Under the pieces are notes generated by a model that saw only the letters and a list, made by a program, of their open reading frames with translations, had not been told where the DNA came from and did not search any database. A stretch of DNA of 64,000 bases, taken from positions 20,005,276 through 20,069,275 of the forward strand of contig NW_027467782.1 in NCBI RefSeq assembly GCF_004210375.1. The letters are read 5' to 3'. Positions 11,294 through 22,026 of the stretch are shown here, piece by piece; the first letter of the stretch is position 1, and every line of letters begins with the position of its first letter. Both the position numbers and the translations under genes were made by a program. The stretch is from Tachypleus tridentatus. Taxonomy: Eukaryota > Arthropoda > Merostomata > Xiphosura > Limulidae.

Positions 11294-11489
11294 AACATTG
11301 CTTACTGTGTTTAAATGTTTTAGAAAAAAATCCTTTCTTTGTCGGGAGAGAAATGAAAAGATATTATAATCACATAACCTCGGAAGGTTTTTTCGTGATG
11401 CATATGAATATTTGTGAAAAATTAAAATAACTTGAACACATATATTTGTTTAATTACCTGAATCTGACTGATACTTATTGATTTGAGTG

Positions 11490-11555
11490 TTTGTTGTTAA
11501 GCGAAAAGTTACACAATGGGATCTCTGTACGATGCCCATCACGTGTATCGAAAGT
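11490..11555 (-). mobile_element. SINE-C 3' fragment
   Basis: taagcgaaaagttacacaat then gggatctctgtacgatgccc matches the reversed distal SINE-C. Confidence 0.5.
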
Positions 11556-11685
11556 TGATTTTGAGCGTTATTAATACACATTTAGCACAAATTTTTTTTT
11601 ATTCCGTATGTTAATTATCAATAACTTCCGATCAGAAGTTTGCGTCCTCTGGTGGGACAGAAGTAAATCTACGGAATTAAAGGGA

Positions 11686-11730
11686 AGTTCGATAGCCCAA
11701 TGTGGCTTTGATGGGAGAAACACACCTACA
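11686..11730 (+). mobile_element. SINE-B 3' fragment
   Basis: gatagcccaatgtggctttg followed by agaaacacacctac is the distal part of SINE-B. The head is lost. Confidence 0.55.
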
Positions 11731-12010
11731 GACGTTTGTGTGGCGCCATCTGTTTTAATTTCTTTGTACGTTTTCGATAGAATATGCATAATATACTGAT
11801 GCATGCACTGATTTATGGAGTATGCTAAACTTGGATAAGATTTTTAAAGTGACGTATTAGGATGAAATATAGGGAAATGCTTTAGAAAGTTCAGTTTAGT
11901 TGTTGCTTTACTGATCTAAAACTTTACTTCACTCTGTGAGTACTTTTGTTGAAATAAGAAACGAAAGACGAAAACGAACCATTTGAAACAAAAATCTAAC
12001 TTTCATTCAG

Positions 12011-12121
12011 ATGAGAGATAATAAAATGCTAACGTTTGCTCTTGGAATGGGTGAGGAAGTCGTGTTCTTTCCCTATGTTTACCCTGCCGAGACGGTCGGT
12101 ACTCGATCAACAAACGAAACG
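12011..12121 (+). CDS. Candidate 111-nt in-phase exon
   Basis: Between acceptor ctaactttcattcag and donor GAAACG|GTGAGAAAT lie exactly 37 codons: MRDNKMLTFALGMGEEVVFF then PYVYPAETVGTRSTNET. The other plus frames are closed. The opposite strand also has a donor-like CAGG|GTAAAC at about 12090, so a minus-strand first exon is an alternative. No family recognised. Confidence 0.4.
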
Positions 12122-12746
12122 GTGAGAAATGGAACTCGTCAAAAGATAAAGAAACCAACTGTAAATGTTTGCTGACATTTATCTACTGCTTCCATACAAA
12201 AAACACACCAAAAGGCAGCATCCAGTTTCCTTGCTTTTAATAAAGCTCCTTCATGGATTGCATTCAGAAATGCTAAATTTCACGTCTCTTATACATCTAA
12301 TTAACTGCACGAGAAAAATCAGTTACTTTGTCCATAGTATATACATTATTAGACTGAAAGCACGGTGTGGCTGAATAGGTTTTGGTTTCTATTTTTGGTC
12401 TGTTTTTCAAGAAAACGATCACCGAACTTTCAGTTCCAGTGAGAGGACTCGTTTTCAAATTATTCCGTTTGGTGTGTCCTCATCTAGAAATGGGTGATAG
12501 AAACTGTGTCAACATCAACACAGAGAATAGGTTGAAGACTCAGTGTCTGCCTTGAGTCTTAAAGTTAACGGTGTAAGTCAGTGTTCTACGTAGGATAAAC
12601 AATACAAATCTGTTTTAATTATTTACACCACTGTTAATTACTTACTATCCATACAGTTTATTTATATATTTAAAATCCTTGATACATCTGCAGCTTTTCT
12701 ACACGATAAATTAAGCCTGTGTTTTTAGTCGTACAAACGAATAATG

Positions 12747-12829
12747 TCCCCGCTAGTACAGCGGTAAGTCTAAAGATTTACAACGCTAAAATCAGGGTTC
12801 GATTCCCCTTGGTGGACTCAGCAGATGTC
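12747..12829 (+). mobile_element. SINE-B, tail truncated
   Basis: cccgctagtacagcggtaag, the box B-like ggttcgattccccttggtgg, and actcagcagatg are present. The aaaacacacacac tail is not. Confidence 0.85.
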
Positions 12830-12996
12830 GAAGAAAGAAAATTGAAAAAAATAAACACCACTTGGTGTTGGTCAATCTATTTGGAGCAGAATAAACACTT
12901 TATATGAAGAAGCACTGAGCACCATTCCTTAACCACTATTATTTCATAGAAAGCTTGTATGCCTAAAAAACACGATATATTTTTATTATTTCATGT

Positions 12997-14126
12997 TTAT
13001 ATATCTGTGTTGTAGTAAACAGTAACATTATGAGTGAAATGAAAGACATTATTTAAACCTAATTTGCTTTCTTGAAAGTTTTGACTGCCAAGGTCGGATC
13101 CTCGACGTGGTGCTACTTTTGACAGCGCTAATAGAACAAACGAAACAATTCCACGCATGAAGCTTGGAATGAAAGATAAATATATATAAGGATTAATACA
13201 GCTGTTACCGGCTGAGATGATGACACTGTTTTCTTGTCGAAGACTTTTGGATTTCCAAAGGCCATTACCATCTCCTGGATGGTGCATAGCAAATTGGTAA
13301 TCATAATGGCAACAAATGTGGCCGTAGCCATCATAAGTGTCTTCACCTTTGCACGAGGAAGGGCCGACGCTGTCTGTTGGCAATTTCTCATTACTGATGG
13401 TTGTCGCCTTATGTCTAGTAAAATTCGTGAGTACAAGGCCACCAAAAGACTACATGGGATGGTGAATACAGTTAGAAACACAACATCCAGGTACAGCTGG
13501 CGATGTGACCTTGGATACTTCTGGGTGTAAAAGATAGAGCCACATAAATACTGATTTATACTTGAAGTACTGAATGAAATAAAGTGACCACTCACGCTCC
13601 CAAGGAAAGTTTTCACGAAGAAATGTGCGGGTTTAAGGCGTGGTCAAGTGTGTTCAGGCGTGCGACTCGTAATCTGAGGTTTGCGGGTTCGCATCCCCGC
13701 CGCGCCAAACATGCTCATCCTTTCAGCCGTGGGGCCTTATAATGTGACGGTAAATCCCACTATTATTTGGTAAAGAGAAGCCCAAGAGTTGGCGGTGGGT
13801 GGTGATGACTAGTTGTTTTCCCTCTAGTCTTACACTACTAAATTAGAGACGGCTAGCGCAGATAGCCCTTGAGTAGCTTTGTGCGAAATTCACAAATCAA
13901 ACGATCCAGGGTTATACCAACCAACATGTAAGTAAACGAAACTAAAGTACTCTGAATGAACAGCAAAAGAATCTCCGTTCTACCCGTAACTTTCCATATT
14001 ATCTGTGACGTCACTGTCACCATGGTAACTAGCAGGTCAGCTACAGAAACGTTGAGAAACAGGGTTCTAGGTTTTGAGCGACGAAGCCGGTGAGAGATAC
14101 GAAGTTTCCAACAAACCAAAACGTTT
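12997..14126 (-). pseudogene. Class A peptide GPCR interrupted by a SINE
   Basis: A splice acceptor (tttatttttccag) ends at 14127. The exon starts in the TM1 GN motif (NVLVCWKLRISHRLRRSKPR) and continues with TM2 LNVSVADLLVTMVTVTSQII and TM3 LVSFTYMLVGITLDRLI, where DRL stands for DRY. SINE-A follows directly. Beyond it come ECL2/TM5 (RQLYLDVVFLTVFTIPCSLL), a basic loop 3, TM6 (MMATATFVAIMITNLLCTIQ) and TM7 SAGNSCINPYIYLSF with the NPxxY motif, ending at 12997. The ECL1 Trp/Cys stretch is shortened and about 40 residues of loop 2/TM4 are missing. One frame change lies at about 13225, in an A run between TM6 and TM7. The layout is that of the vasopressin/GnRH/AKH neuropeptide-receptor group. 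It is most likely a dead paralogue of an intact receptor elsewhere. Confidence 0.8.
13627..13902 (+). mobile_element. SINE-A inside the GPCR copy
   Basis: Head gcgggtttaaggcgtggtca, body and tail gtgcgaaattcacaaatc. It lies opposite to the receptor's reading direction, between TM3 and ECL2. No clear duplication flanks it, so a deletion probably accompanied or followed the insertion. Confidence 0.9.
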
Positions 14127-14881
14127 CTGGAAAAATAAAATGATTATCGTTACTGTAACGCAACAATAACAACACGAATCGTTCGATAATAATCAAATCA
14201 AGAAACGTCCTTAATATTATCAATGTACGTTAAGTTAGAATCGGTCAGTTTAAGATGAGAAAGATTCGCCATGATGTACAACACACTGACAGCTTCGCAC
14301 TTACCGGTAACACTACGTCACTAACAACATTTTTCGTTGCTTAACGAAACGTTCTTATGGCAACCTCACCGTCTTTTCAGGTTTGTCTTGGCGCCCCATG
14401 CACTTTAGGTTAAGAAAATAAATATAATTTAACGATAAATAAATTCTCAACTCAAGAATGGAATTTTGGGATTGATACAGTGACGACGAAACCATAAAGT
14501 CTCTTACTATGTTACAGTTCAAATAAAGTTTTAAGACATTTTCACCCGTTAACGTTGGGTTGATAAAATAATAAAACTGTATCATTTTAGTTCTAGTGTT
14601 GTTGTGGTAGTGCATTTATCTGAACAACTGGATTTAAAAATTCACCTAATATATAATATTCTGAAAAAAAAAAGAAACCATAGAGAGAATATATTATTGT
14701 ATATATTAAGAAATATAAATAAAGTTTTAAATAATGGAAAATATTTAAAATAAAAGTAAGAAACTAAAGGTTATTAAACAAACAACAAACCCGATTTCTA
14801 TATAGAGAAACTTCTGAATAAATTACCTATATATTATGCTTCTTGAAGAATAGTTAAAATTGTTTAAGTCTCGTAAAAATA

Positions 14882-15005
14882 TCTCCACTAACGCAGCGTT
14901 ATGCCAAAAGACTTATAACGCTGGAATCCTGGTTTCGATACTCGTGGTGGGCAGAGCACTAATAGCCCATTGTGTAGCTTTCTGTGTATTTACAAACAAA
15001 CAAAC
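14882..15005 (+). mobile_element. SINE-C
   Basis: ggtttcgatactcgtggtgg, gcccattgtgtagctttctg and a tail of repeated caaa units. The head is partly degenerate. Confidence 0.85.
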
Positions 15006-15017
15006 ATGTCTTGTAAA

Positions 15018-15170
15018 AGATGTCGAAAATATAATTTGCCTCCTTTAGCCAATCAAAATATCTGTCGTAATATCAAGAAATATAATTTGCTTCCTTTAGC
15101 CAATAAAATATTTGTCGTAATATTAAGAAATATAATGCGTCTCTTTTGCCAATCAAAATATGTGTTGTAA
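15018..15170. repeat. 51-bp tandem repeat, 3 copies
   Basis: ataatttgc starts at 15031, 15082 and 15132. Each unit carries agccaat or gccaat followed by AT-rich sequence. Confidence 0.85.
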
Positions 15171-15179
15171 TAAACTATT

Positions 15180-16220
15180 TAATTCTATGTTGTACTTCAT
15201 CTCACAAGTCACAATGGTAGTAACTTAAACAATTATTCAGCGCTGTTGTAATTTTTATAAGCTAATTTCATCAAGTATTCATATCAATCAATTAATTACA
15301 TGTTTATATATTTAGCACTATGTAAATTAAATAAACATACATATCACATTACAAAGTGTACCGATTTATTGTACCAATTGAGCTTTTCACCTAGCTGAGT
15401 TTTGGCAACAATTTGAACCGATCACGAACTAAATTAACATATAACATTGATAAATACATGCTTTACAGAATTATACAATAGTAACAACTCCGATTTCACA
15501 ATATTTTACTTTTACAAACTTGCTGTAATGCTTTTGAAAAGTTCCAGACTTTTTAAAATATGAATTAAAGAGGCTGTTACATTGAATATTATAAATATAT
15601 TTTGTTACAACTTGTTCAACACACGTGTCTAAACGTCACTAAAACACGGAACAGAAATACGTTTTGGTTTTATATATGGTAATATTAATACAGAAGCATA
15701 CACACACACACACATATATATGTATTTACATTTATACAGCTTGATGTCTAAAATATGTCGAAAACAAGTCACAGATACGATTAGACAATATGTCAATTAC
15801 AATACATAACCAATAAACAGTTTGAAGCTAATGATAGTAAAGCGGTCAATACAATAATAGAAATTACACTGTGAAGAGCTTACGGAGACTTTAGACATAT
15901 CAGTGACAAAATCCTGGAAACCATTATGGAAGATACAGCAAATAGAAACTACGTTTGAAATCCCCGATTTTCTGTCATTTCTGATAACAAAAGTATACGG
16001 TTTAGCGAGTCAGGATTATATTGGTAGCTGAAAGCTTTTAATGGGCGTAAAATAATCAGACTAGCTTGTCGAAGTAACGTTATGAAATCGAACAAAGTAG
16101 GTTGTTACTGAAAAGTAAAGTGTATATCGATTAGCCAAAATACGTTATTCGACATATAATGAAAACAGTACATTATTCAATGTGTAAAACACATATAATT
16201 AAATGGTACGGGAAGAAGTG
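15180..16220. other. Unannotated AT-rich stretch with a CA/TA microsatellite
   Basis: A short cacacacacacacatatata run lies at about 15700-15722. No exon or mobile element was recognised otherwise. Confidence 0.5.
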
Positions 16221-16227
16221 CCCTTAG

Positions 16228-16358
16228 CAGAATTCCAAGAATCAAGAAGTCTCCTAAACAGTATTCCAGAAATGTAAAAGTATCTTAAATAGTATTCCAA
16301 GAGTAAAGTATCTTAAATAGTATTCCAAGAGTAAAGTACCTTAAATAGTATTCCACGA
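16228..16358. repeat. 28-bp tandem repeat, about 4 copies
   Basis: ttaaatagtattccaagag and variants recur; the central two units are nearly identical. Confidence 0.85.
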
Positions 16359-16424
16359 AGTCTGAAGTTGATCACCTGGAACATTATGATGAAACATTAC
16401 AAAATGAAACAGTTCGTTATACCA

Positions 16425-16701
16425 GGTCCGGCATGGCCAAGCGTGTTAAGTCGTTCGACTCATAAACTGAGAATGGCGCGTTCGAATCCCAGTCGCACCA
16501 AACATGCTCACCCTTTCAGCCGTGGGGCGTTATAATGTGACGGTCAATCCCACTATTAGTTGGTAAAAGAGTAGCCCAAGAGTTGGCAGCGGTGGGTAGT
16601 GTTAACTACCTGCCTTCCCTCTGGTCTTACACTGTTAAATTAGGGGCGGCTGGTGCAGATAGCCCTCGCGTAACTTTGTGCGAAATTCAAAACAAACAAA
16701 C
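16425..16701 (+). mobile_element. SINE-A, full length
   Basis: ggtccggcatggccaagcgt head, complete body, and tail ttcaaaacaaacaaacg. Weak flanking similarity (cgttatac / cattatac) is consistent with an eroded duplication. Confidence 0.92.
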
Positions 16702-17079
16702 GAATCATTATACTAATTTTTTAAAAAATGGATATTGTTTGGTTAACAATAAACTTTCGATTAGTTGATTAAACCATTGATTCAAATTTTTTTATTGGTC
16801 ATAAAATGTCAAATAAATTCCCCATATTTACTGAACTGTTTATTAAACATTAAACTTTTATTAAAGGATATTGACATCATATCTTGTTTAAAGGTGAATT
16901 TTACAGAAAAAGAAAACTTTGCTGTGAAAAGAACTACTCGTACTGATTAATTTTGCAGGTTTACATTTTTATAAAAATATGTGCTAATAAATGAAACGTA
17001 GAACTTGGTGCAGAATGTGCCCTTTCTGAGTGGCAATCCGAACGTTTTAGTTTTACGTTTGCAGCTGGGAAAGGTACTG

Positions 17080-17877
17080 TGACGTAATAGTTGCCAAACA
17101 AACCGCCAACGCCAGCGCATTGAATGTAAATAAACATGGCCAATGCATGGAGAGAAACAGAGGCGGAGTCTGTTTTGACTTTGTGTTCTGAACAATGTCG
17201 AGTAGCGCTATATCAATTTCAACCTACTCTGAATGAATCTAGTACAGTTACTTTTGACACAGATCTGACAAGTTCTAGTTATGAGGACAGTTCCACGAAC
17301 GAAAGTGGCGGAACTGTGAGTGATACTGATAGCATCCAGGCCGGTTGCGAGTCGGTCATACAGCCAGTGGAAGAATGGTAAGCCTTAGTCATGACAATAA
17401 ATATGGTCTGTATTATTTTACGTGCAATTTTAAGCATCTCGAAACCTGTCTGGTGTTTATAAATTATTGGTATCACAGACTGGGTTTTATTTGTTTATAC
17501 TTTGCCGACTATGGTAACTAATACTCGGCCCTTCCACAATCATTGTACCGGGTATTTATGACTCGTAACAAAATGAATTTCAATTATACGTCATAATTCT
17601 GTTTATAAAATTAAACTTGATGTAGCAGGCTGATTAGTTAATTTAATATTTACCATAAATGTATAATTTATACGACATATTCCTTTTCTACAACCATAAG
17701 CAACGCAGTAAACCATGTTATCTTAAAACAAACATAAAGTAGCAATATCAAGACAAAAAATTGTATAACAAGGTATGTAATCCGAAAAAAACACCGATAG
17801 ATTTATATAAAACACCACCACTGAAACGAACAAAATGATCGGCGCGCAACGAAGCGTGTTTGGCAACTATTACGTCA
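17080..17877. repeat. Perfect 21-bp inverted repeat pair with CRE-like site
   Basis: tgacgtaatagttgccaaac plus a at 17080-17100 is found exactly inverted at 17857-17877, 756 bp apart. The outer end is TGACGTAA, a CREB/ATF-like site. The first coding exon at 17136 starts 36 bp inside the left arm. The arms do not extend, and no target duplication was seen. Confidence 0.9.
17136..17377 (+). CDS. First coding exon, P2X7-intracellular-domain-like protein
   Basis: ATG in strong context (aaacATGGCC) opens 80 codons: MANAWRETEAESVLTLCSEQ, then VALYQFQPTLNESSTVTFDT, a Ser/Asp/Glu-rich acidic stretch, and VIQPVEEW. A good donor, GAATG|GTAAGC, splits the Trp codon. Invertebrate proteins with the P2X7 intracellular (ballast-like) domain begin with a YxFxP motif and an acidic linker, then a zinc-binding WCxCGxC segment. 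An exon ending exactly at Trp fits that layout. The zinc-binding exon was not found downstream in the window. Family assignment is inference. Confidence 0.5.
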
Positions 17878-17983
17878 TAGTTGTAAAACGTCACGGAAAC
17901 AGCCAAACGACCGAGAGAAACTTGTGTTCGAGGATCGCATATTTTGTTTCATTTATTACTCAAAAACTAAAGTGTTTATAAAT

Positions 17984-18030
17984 ATGGCAACCACACAGGA
18001 ATTTTACCTAACAAAAGTACAGTTCCTAAG
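17984..18030 (+). CDS. Candidate short first coding exon
   Basis: ATG at 17984 (aaatATGGCAACC) reads MATTQEFYLTKVQFL and reaches donor CTAAG|GTAATT. Upstream are a CRE-like acgtcatag and cgtcacgg. It may be an alternative start for a plus-strand gene or a chance ORF. Confidence 0.3.
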
Positions 18031-18089
18031 GTAATTATTAAATTTGTTGAAAATTCACCATAAATGTACAAGACTTACGTAACTGTTAC

Positions 18090-18475
18090 CTGCTAATAAT
18101 AAAATGATTCAAAACCAATAAGTTATTGTAAGCTGTTGCCTGCAAAAAATAAAAATGATTCACAACAAATCAGTTATTGTAAGCTGCTGCCTTCTAACAA
18201 TAAAACTGAATCACAACCAATCAGTTATTGTAAGCTGTTGCTTAATAACAATAAAACTTATTCACAACAAATCAGTTATTGTAAGCTACTGCCTACTAAC
18301 AATAAAACTGATTCACACCAAATCATTTATTGTAAGCTGTTACTTGCAAAGAATAAAAATGATTCACAGCCAATCAGTTATTGTAAGCTGCTGCCCACTA
18401 ACAATAAAACTGATTCACAACAAATCAATTATTGTAAGCTGCATCCTACTAACAATAAAATCATTTATAACTATT
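18090..18475. repeat. 51-bp minisatellite, about 7.5 copies
   Basis: caatcagttattgtaagctg recurs every 51 bp; many units contain CCAATCA. Because 51 is a multiple of 3, two overlapping plus frames remain open as 17-residue repeats. This is a by-product of periodicity and not evidence of coding. Confidence 0.95.
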
Positions 18476-18944
18476 GAACTTTGTCCTGTATCAGAAGAAA
18501 TAAATATAATAGTCATTCAACAAAGTGTGGCAAAAAGTTACTGTTTTATAAATAGTATGTACCTCAAGTTGTACTATGGGCATTTATTAAGAAGCAGAAA
18601 ACAGACTTAAAAGACAAACAACAGGCCAGTATTCAATTAGAAGAGTCGCAAAGGAAGACCAAAGGATATCTTTGTAGAACAACATTATAAAAGTAAAGAT
18701 CTGGACAAAACAAAGGCCTAACATAGCGGAGAGCCTTCACAGCTGTCCGTGGATTATTTGAAACAAAATAAGAGAGGATTTATTAACCAAGCCTTTAAAT
18801 AACAAAATACAAACAGAAGAACCAGCAGTTATGTTGTAGGAGTCCGCAGTAAAATGTTTATTACATTTGCTGAGACATAGGAACGAATTTTTCAGTTTGC
18901 TTCTTCATATGTTAGAGTGAACAGATGACAGAATTGGAAAAAGT

Positions 18945-19335
18945 CACATTTCTGAGGCCATAGTGGAATTTACTATATGAGCCTTTTACATATTTGGTAT
19001 AGAGGCTCATTACGTCCATGAGGAGATAGACATAAACATTCAATTTTGGGTTTTATGAGCGTTTCTCACCCATTTTCTCTTACCACTATCTCACCTCACG
19101 TGGACGCATCTTTATGAAATTTGGTATGGAAGTTCACTGGATTTATGGGAAAATACACATAAATTTTATTTTTTACGTTTTCCAGTTTTATTGGGCAGTT
19201 TTACGTTTTTTTTTACCAATACTCTCCTCCTCTAGTGGATCTTCACCAAATGTGACATGAATGTTTGTTGTGTCCACGGTGAAATGCGTGCAAACTTATG
19301 GTTTCACATGTTATGTTTTGCAGTTTTTAGGCGTT
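18945..19335. repeat. Dispersed repeat with three ~127-bp monomers
   Basis: atttggtatagaggctcatt (about 18989), atttggtatggaagttcact (about 19117) and a diverged form near 19245 mark monomers. Each is followed by a ccatg/acataaa segment and a tttt-rich tgggcgttt phrase. Family unknown. Confidence 0.6.
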
Positions 19336-19608
19336 TCTAAGTTTTGTTTACAATTACATATAAGGGAAGCAACTTTCGATCTCCTAAGTAACTTTCAATT
19401 AGATAATGAACTTATGTAACTTCTGTCCAGAAAACGAGTACTCAATTGGTTCCATAAATGTGTTTCGTTTCAACTGTATAACACAAGTGTAAGCTTTGAG
19501 ATTTACCGTTGATTGTATTTGTTAAATAATGCCCTTTGATCTAATTTTCAAAATTCCGGTAAAAATGCCCCAATGCTTAATCATTTTTAAAATGTATAAA
19601 ATGCTTAC

Positions 19609-19729
19609 CCTCCATTAGTACAGCGGCAAGTCTACGGATTTACAATGCTAAAATTAGGGGTTCGATTCCCCTCAATAAACACAGTAGATAGCCCGATGTG
19701 GCTTTGCTATAAGAAAACACACACACATA
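19609..19729 (+). mobile_element. SINE-B, full length
   Basis: ccattagtacagcggcaagt, box B-like ggttcgattcccctcaataa, tail taagaaaacacacacac. ataaaatgct / ataaaatact flank it as an imperfect duplication. Confidence 0.92.
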
Positions 19730-19951
19730 AAATACTTTGTCAAAATTTAAATGAAATATAGAGTCTTAGCCGCTAAGTAAAGGTTGGTATTGAAGATATG
19801 ATCACTGGGAGGGACTTCCCCATAAAGCGGGCAAAAAGATCTGAAGAAGATCAGTGAGCGACACACTTAACTTTTAACCTAACATAAAGAAGTTTTACTC
19901 AGGTTGTCATAGTGATGCAACTAAACTATTCTTCATGTTAAAATAACAGTC

Positions 19952-19973
19952 AAGAACGTGTCCACGTTCTTGC
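19952..19973. other. Perfect 22-bp palindrome
   Basis: caagaacgtg and cacgttcttg are separated by tc: 10-bp arms with a 2-bp centre. It could be a dimeric factor site or chance. Confidence 0.6.
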
Positions 19974-20303
19974 AACAAAACAGCCCATGTTTTCATATAT
20001 ATCACATTTAAACAACAAGAAAACGTGATAAATGGAAAACAAATTACCGAGGAAAAGTCTCGGTTGTTCTGTGGCTTCCTACAAATATAACATTGTACAA
20101 GAGCTATTAAATACAGGGGTTTCTTTTATTTAACATAAATCTTACACTAAGTGTTTTAAACAATATTCCGATTATATATGTATATATCATACACTGTTTT
20201 AAAATACAATATAATATTTTTACCAGCCCGTATAGAAGACACCAATAAAATCGCGGAGAAAAATCTGTATATACGATACAGGAATGCCCTTCTTTCTCAT
20301 CGA

Positions 20304-20574
20304 TTGTTTGTTTTCAAATTTCGTGCAAAGCTACACGAGGGCTATCTGCGTCAGCTGTCCCTAATGTAGCAGTGTAAGATTTAGAGGGAAAGAAGCTAGT
20401 TACCACCACCCACTCTTGCGTTACTTTTTTATCCACAAATCGTCGAATTGACCGTAATATTATAACACTCCCACGACTGAAAGGGCGAGCATGTTCGGTG
20501 TGACGAGGATTGGAACTCGCTACCCTCAGATTACGAGTCGAGTGTCTTTACCACCTGGACATGCCGGTACTGGT
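20304..20574 (-). mobile_element. SINE-A, full length, 11-bp duplication
   Basis: Tail tttgttttcaaatttcgtgc through head. tttctcatcga lies at 20293-20303 and 20575-20585. Confidence 0.93.
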
Positions 20575-20856
20575 TTTCTCATCGAATGAGTGTATACTGT
20601 TTGAATTAGATATAGTAATTTTATTATCGAGATCTGATTTGTCTAGAACGACAACAGAAGAAAACTAACAAACATCTAAATCTATTTTTTTATCCCTATA
20701 TTGATAGTGTTGTTCAACGTGTAACCTTATTAAACACAAAACACTATAACACAGACTACGAGTCAAAACCGGGAAGCAGTACAGATTTGTAAATAAAAAT
20801 AATTTACGATTTTGACTGATTTAACAAAATATACCCAGAGTTGTGATACTTTTGTA

Positions 20857-21088
20857 CCGGCCTGGCATGGCCAGGTCGGTTAAAGCGTTCTACTCCTCAT
20901 CTTAGGGTCGAGGGTTCGAATCCCCTCACACCAAACATGCTCGCCCTTTCAGTCGTGGCAGTGTTATAATCTGACGGTTAATACCACTATTTGTATTGGT
21001 AAAAGAGTAGCTCAAGAGTTGGCAATGGGTGATAATGATAGTCGCTTTCTCTCTAGTCTTTCACTGCTAAATTAGGGACTAGTAACGC
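20857..21088 (+). mobile_element. SINE-A, 3' truncated
   Basis: Head ggcctggcatggccaggtcg and most of the body; it stops after ctaaattagggac without the tail. Confidence 0.88.
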
Positions 21089-21139
21089 GTGAAGTTAAAA
21101 TCAAACTTATGTTCTACAACTTAATGACACTCGATTAGG

Positions 21140-21335
21140 TTTGAAGGCTGTTAATGCTTGAAAACTGTATTTCAATACCTGTGATGGGCACGGCCCAGAT
21201 ATCCGTTATTTACACTGCTTCCCCAACGGCACAGCGGTATGTCTGCGTACTCCCACCGCTAAAACTGGGTTTCAATACCCGTGGTGAATAAGCACAGATA
21301 GCCCATTGTGTAGCTTTGTGTTTAATCACTAACAC
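21140..21335 (+). mobile_element. Two SINE-C copies in tandem
   Basis: A degenerate copy (tttcaatacctgtgatgggc) is followed by a better one (ccccaacggcacagcggtat ... gcccattgtgtagctttgtg). Confidence 0.75.
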
Positions 21336-21830
21336 GCAAAACACTTAGAATGAAATTATTTACTTAGTTTGTAAAACACTATAGCTAAGTTTCTTATTAT
21401 TCAAACTAGTAAAAGAAGCGAATTACTTTAAGATGAACCAACAAAACAAAGCGTATAACATTTATCAATACAAATTCATACTACAGGGTGAATTTAAAGA
21501 AACCATTATTGGAAATGATTATATCTTAAATAAGTAATACTTGTTCTAGGGGAATTATGCTTCACCAGATAAGAATATTGATATTTATTTGTACAGGTAC
21601 AAGATGACTCAAAAACTGTCTTAGTAAGTGTTTAATATAACTTCTGTTATTCTTTATCAGAATATGAAACCTAACCCTAAATTAAGACACTGCAAGTATT
21701 ATCTATCCTGGACAATTTTCATTGATATCCTGAATAACGTTGATTCATCCTTAAAATTCCCTGGCCAGTATTCGTTGATCCTCACAATACCCCATAATAA
21801 AATAATGCCAGTCTGTTAGAGAAGCTCCCT

Positions 21831-21950
21831 CCCCTCTCAGTGGCATAGCGGTATGTCTTCGGACTCACATGGCGAGAATCCGTGTTTTGATATCCTTGTT
21901 GGGCAGAGCACAGATAGTCCATTTGTTTAGCTGTGGACGTAATTACAAAC
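21831..21950 (+). mobile_element. SINE-C
   Basis: ctcagtggcatagcggtatg, then gttgggcagagcacagatag and a diverged tail. Confidence 0.85.
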
Positions 21951-22026
21951 TGTTGGAAAAGCGATATAAGTATACAATGTAATGTGGTTTTGAAGGACGC
22001 TGTGATATGTACGAGCTTTCGTGATA

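Noticed and set aside
18136-18610. Two long overlapping open frames of 17-residue repeats
   Set aside because: They arise because the minisatellite period is a multiple of three; there is no start context, splice site or conserved frame.
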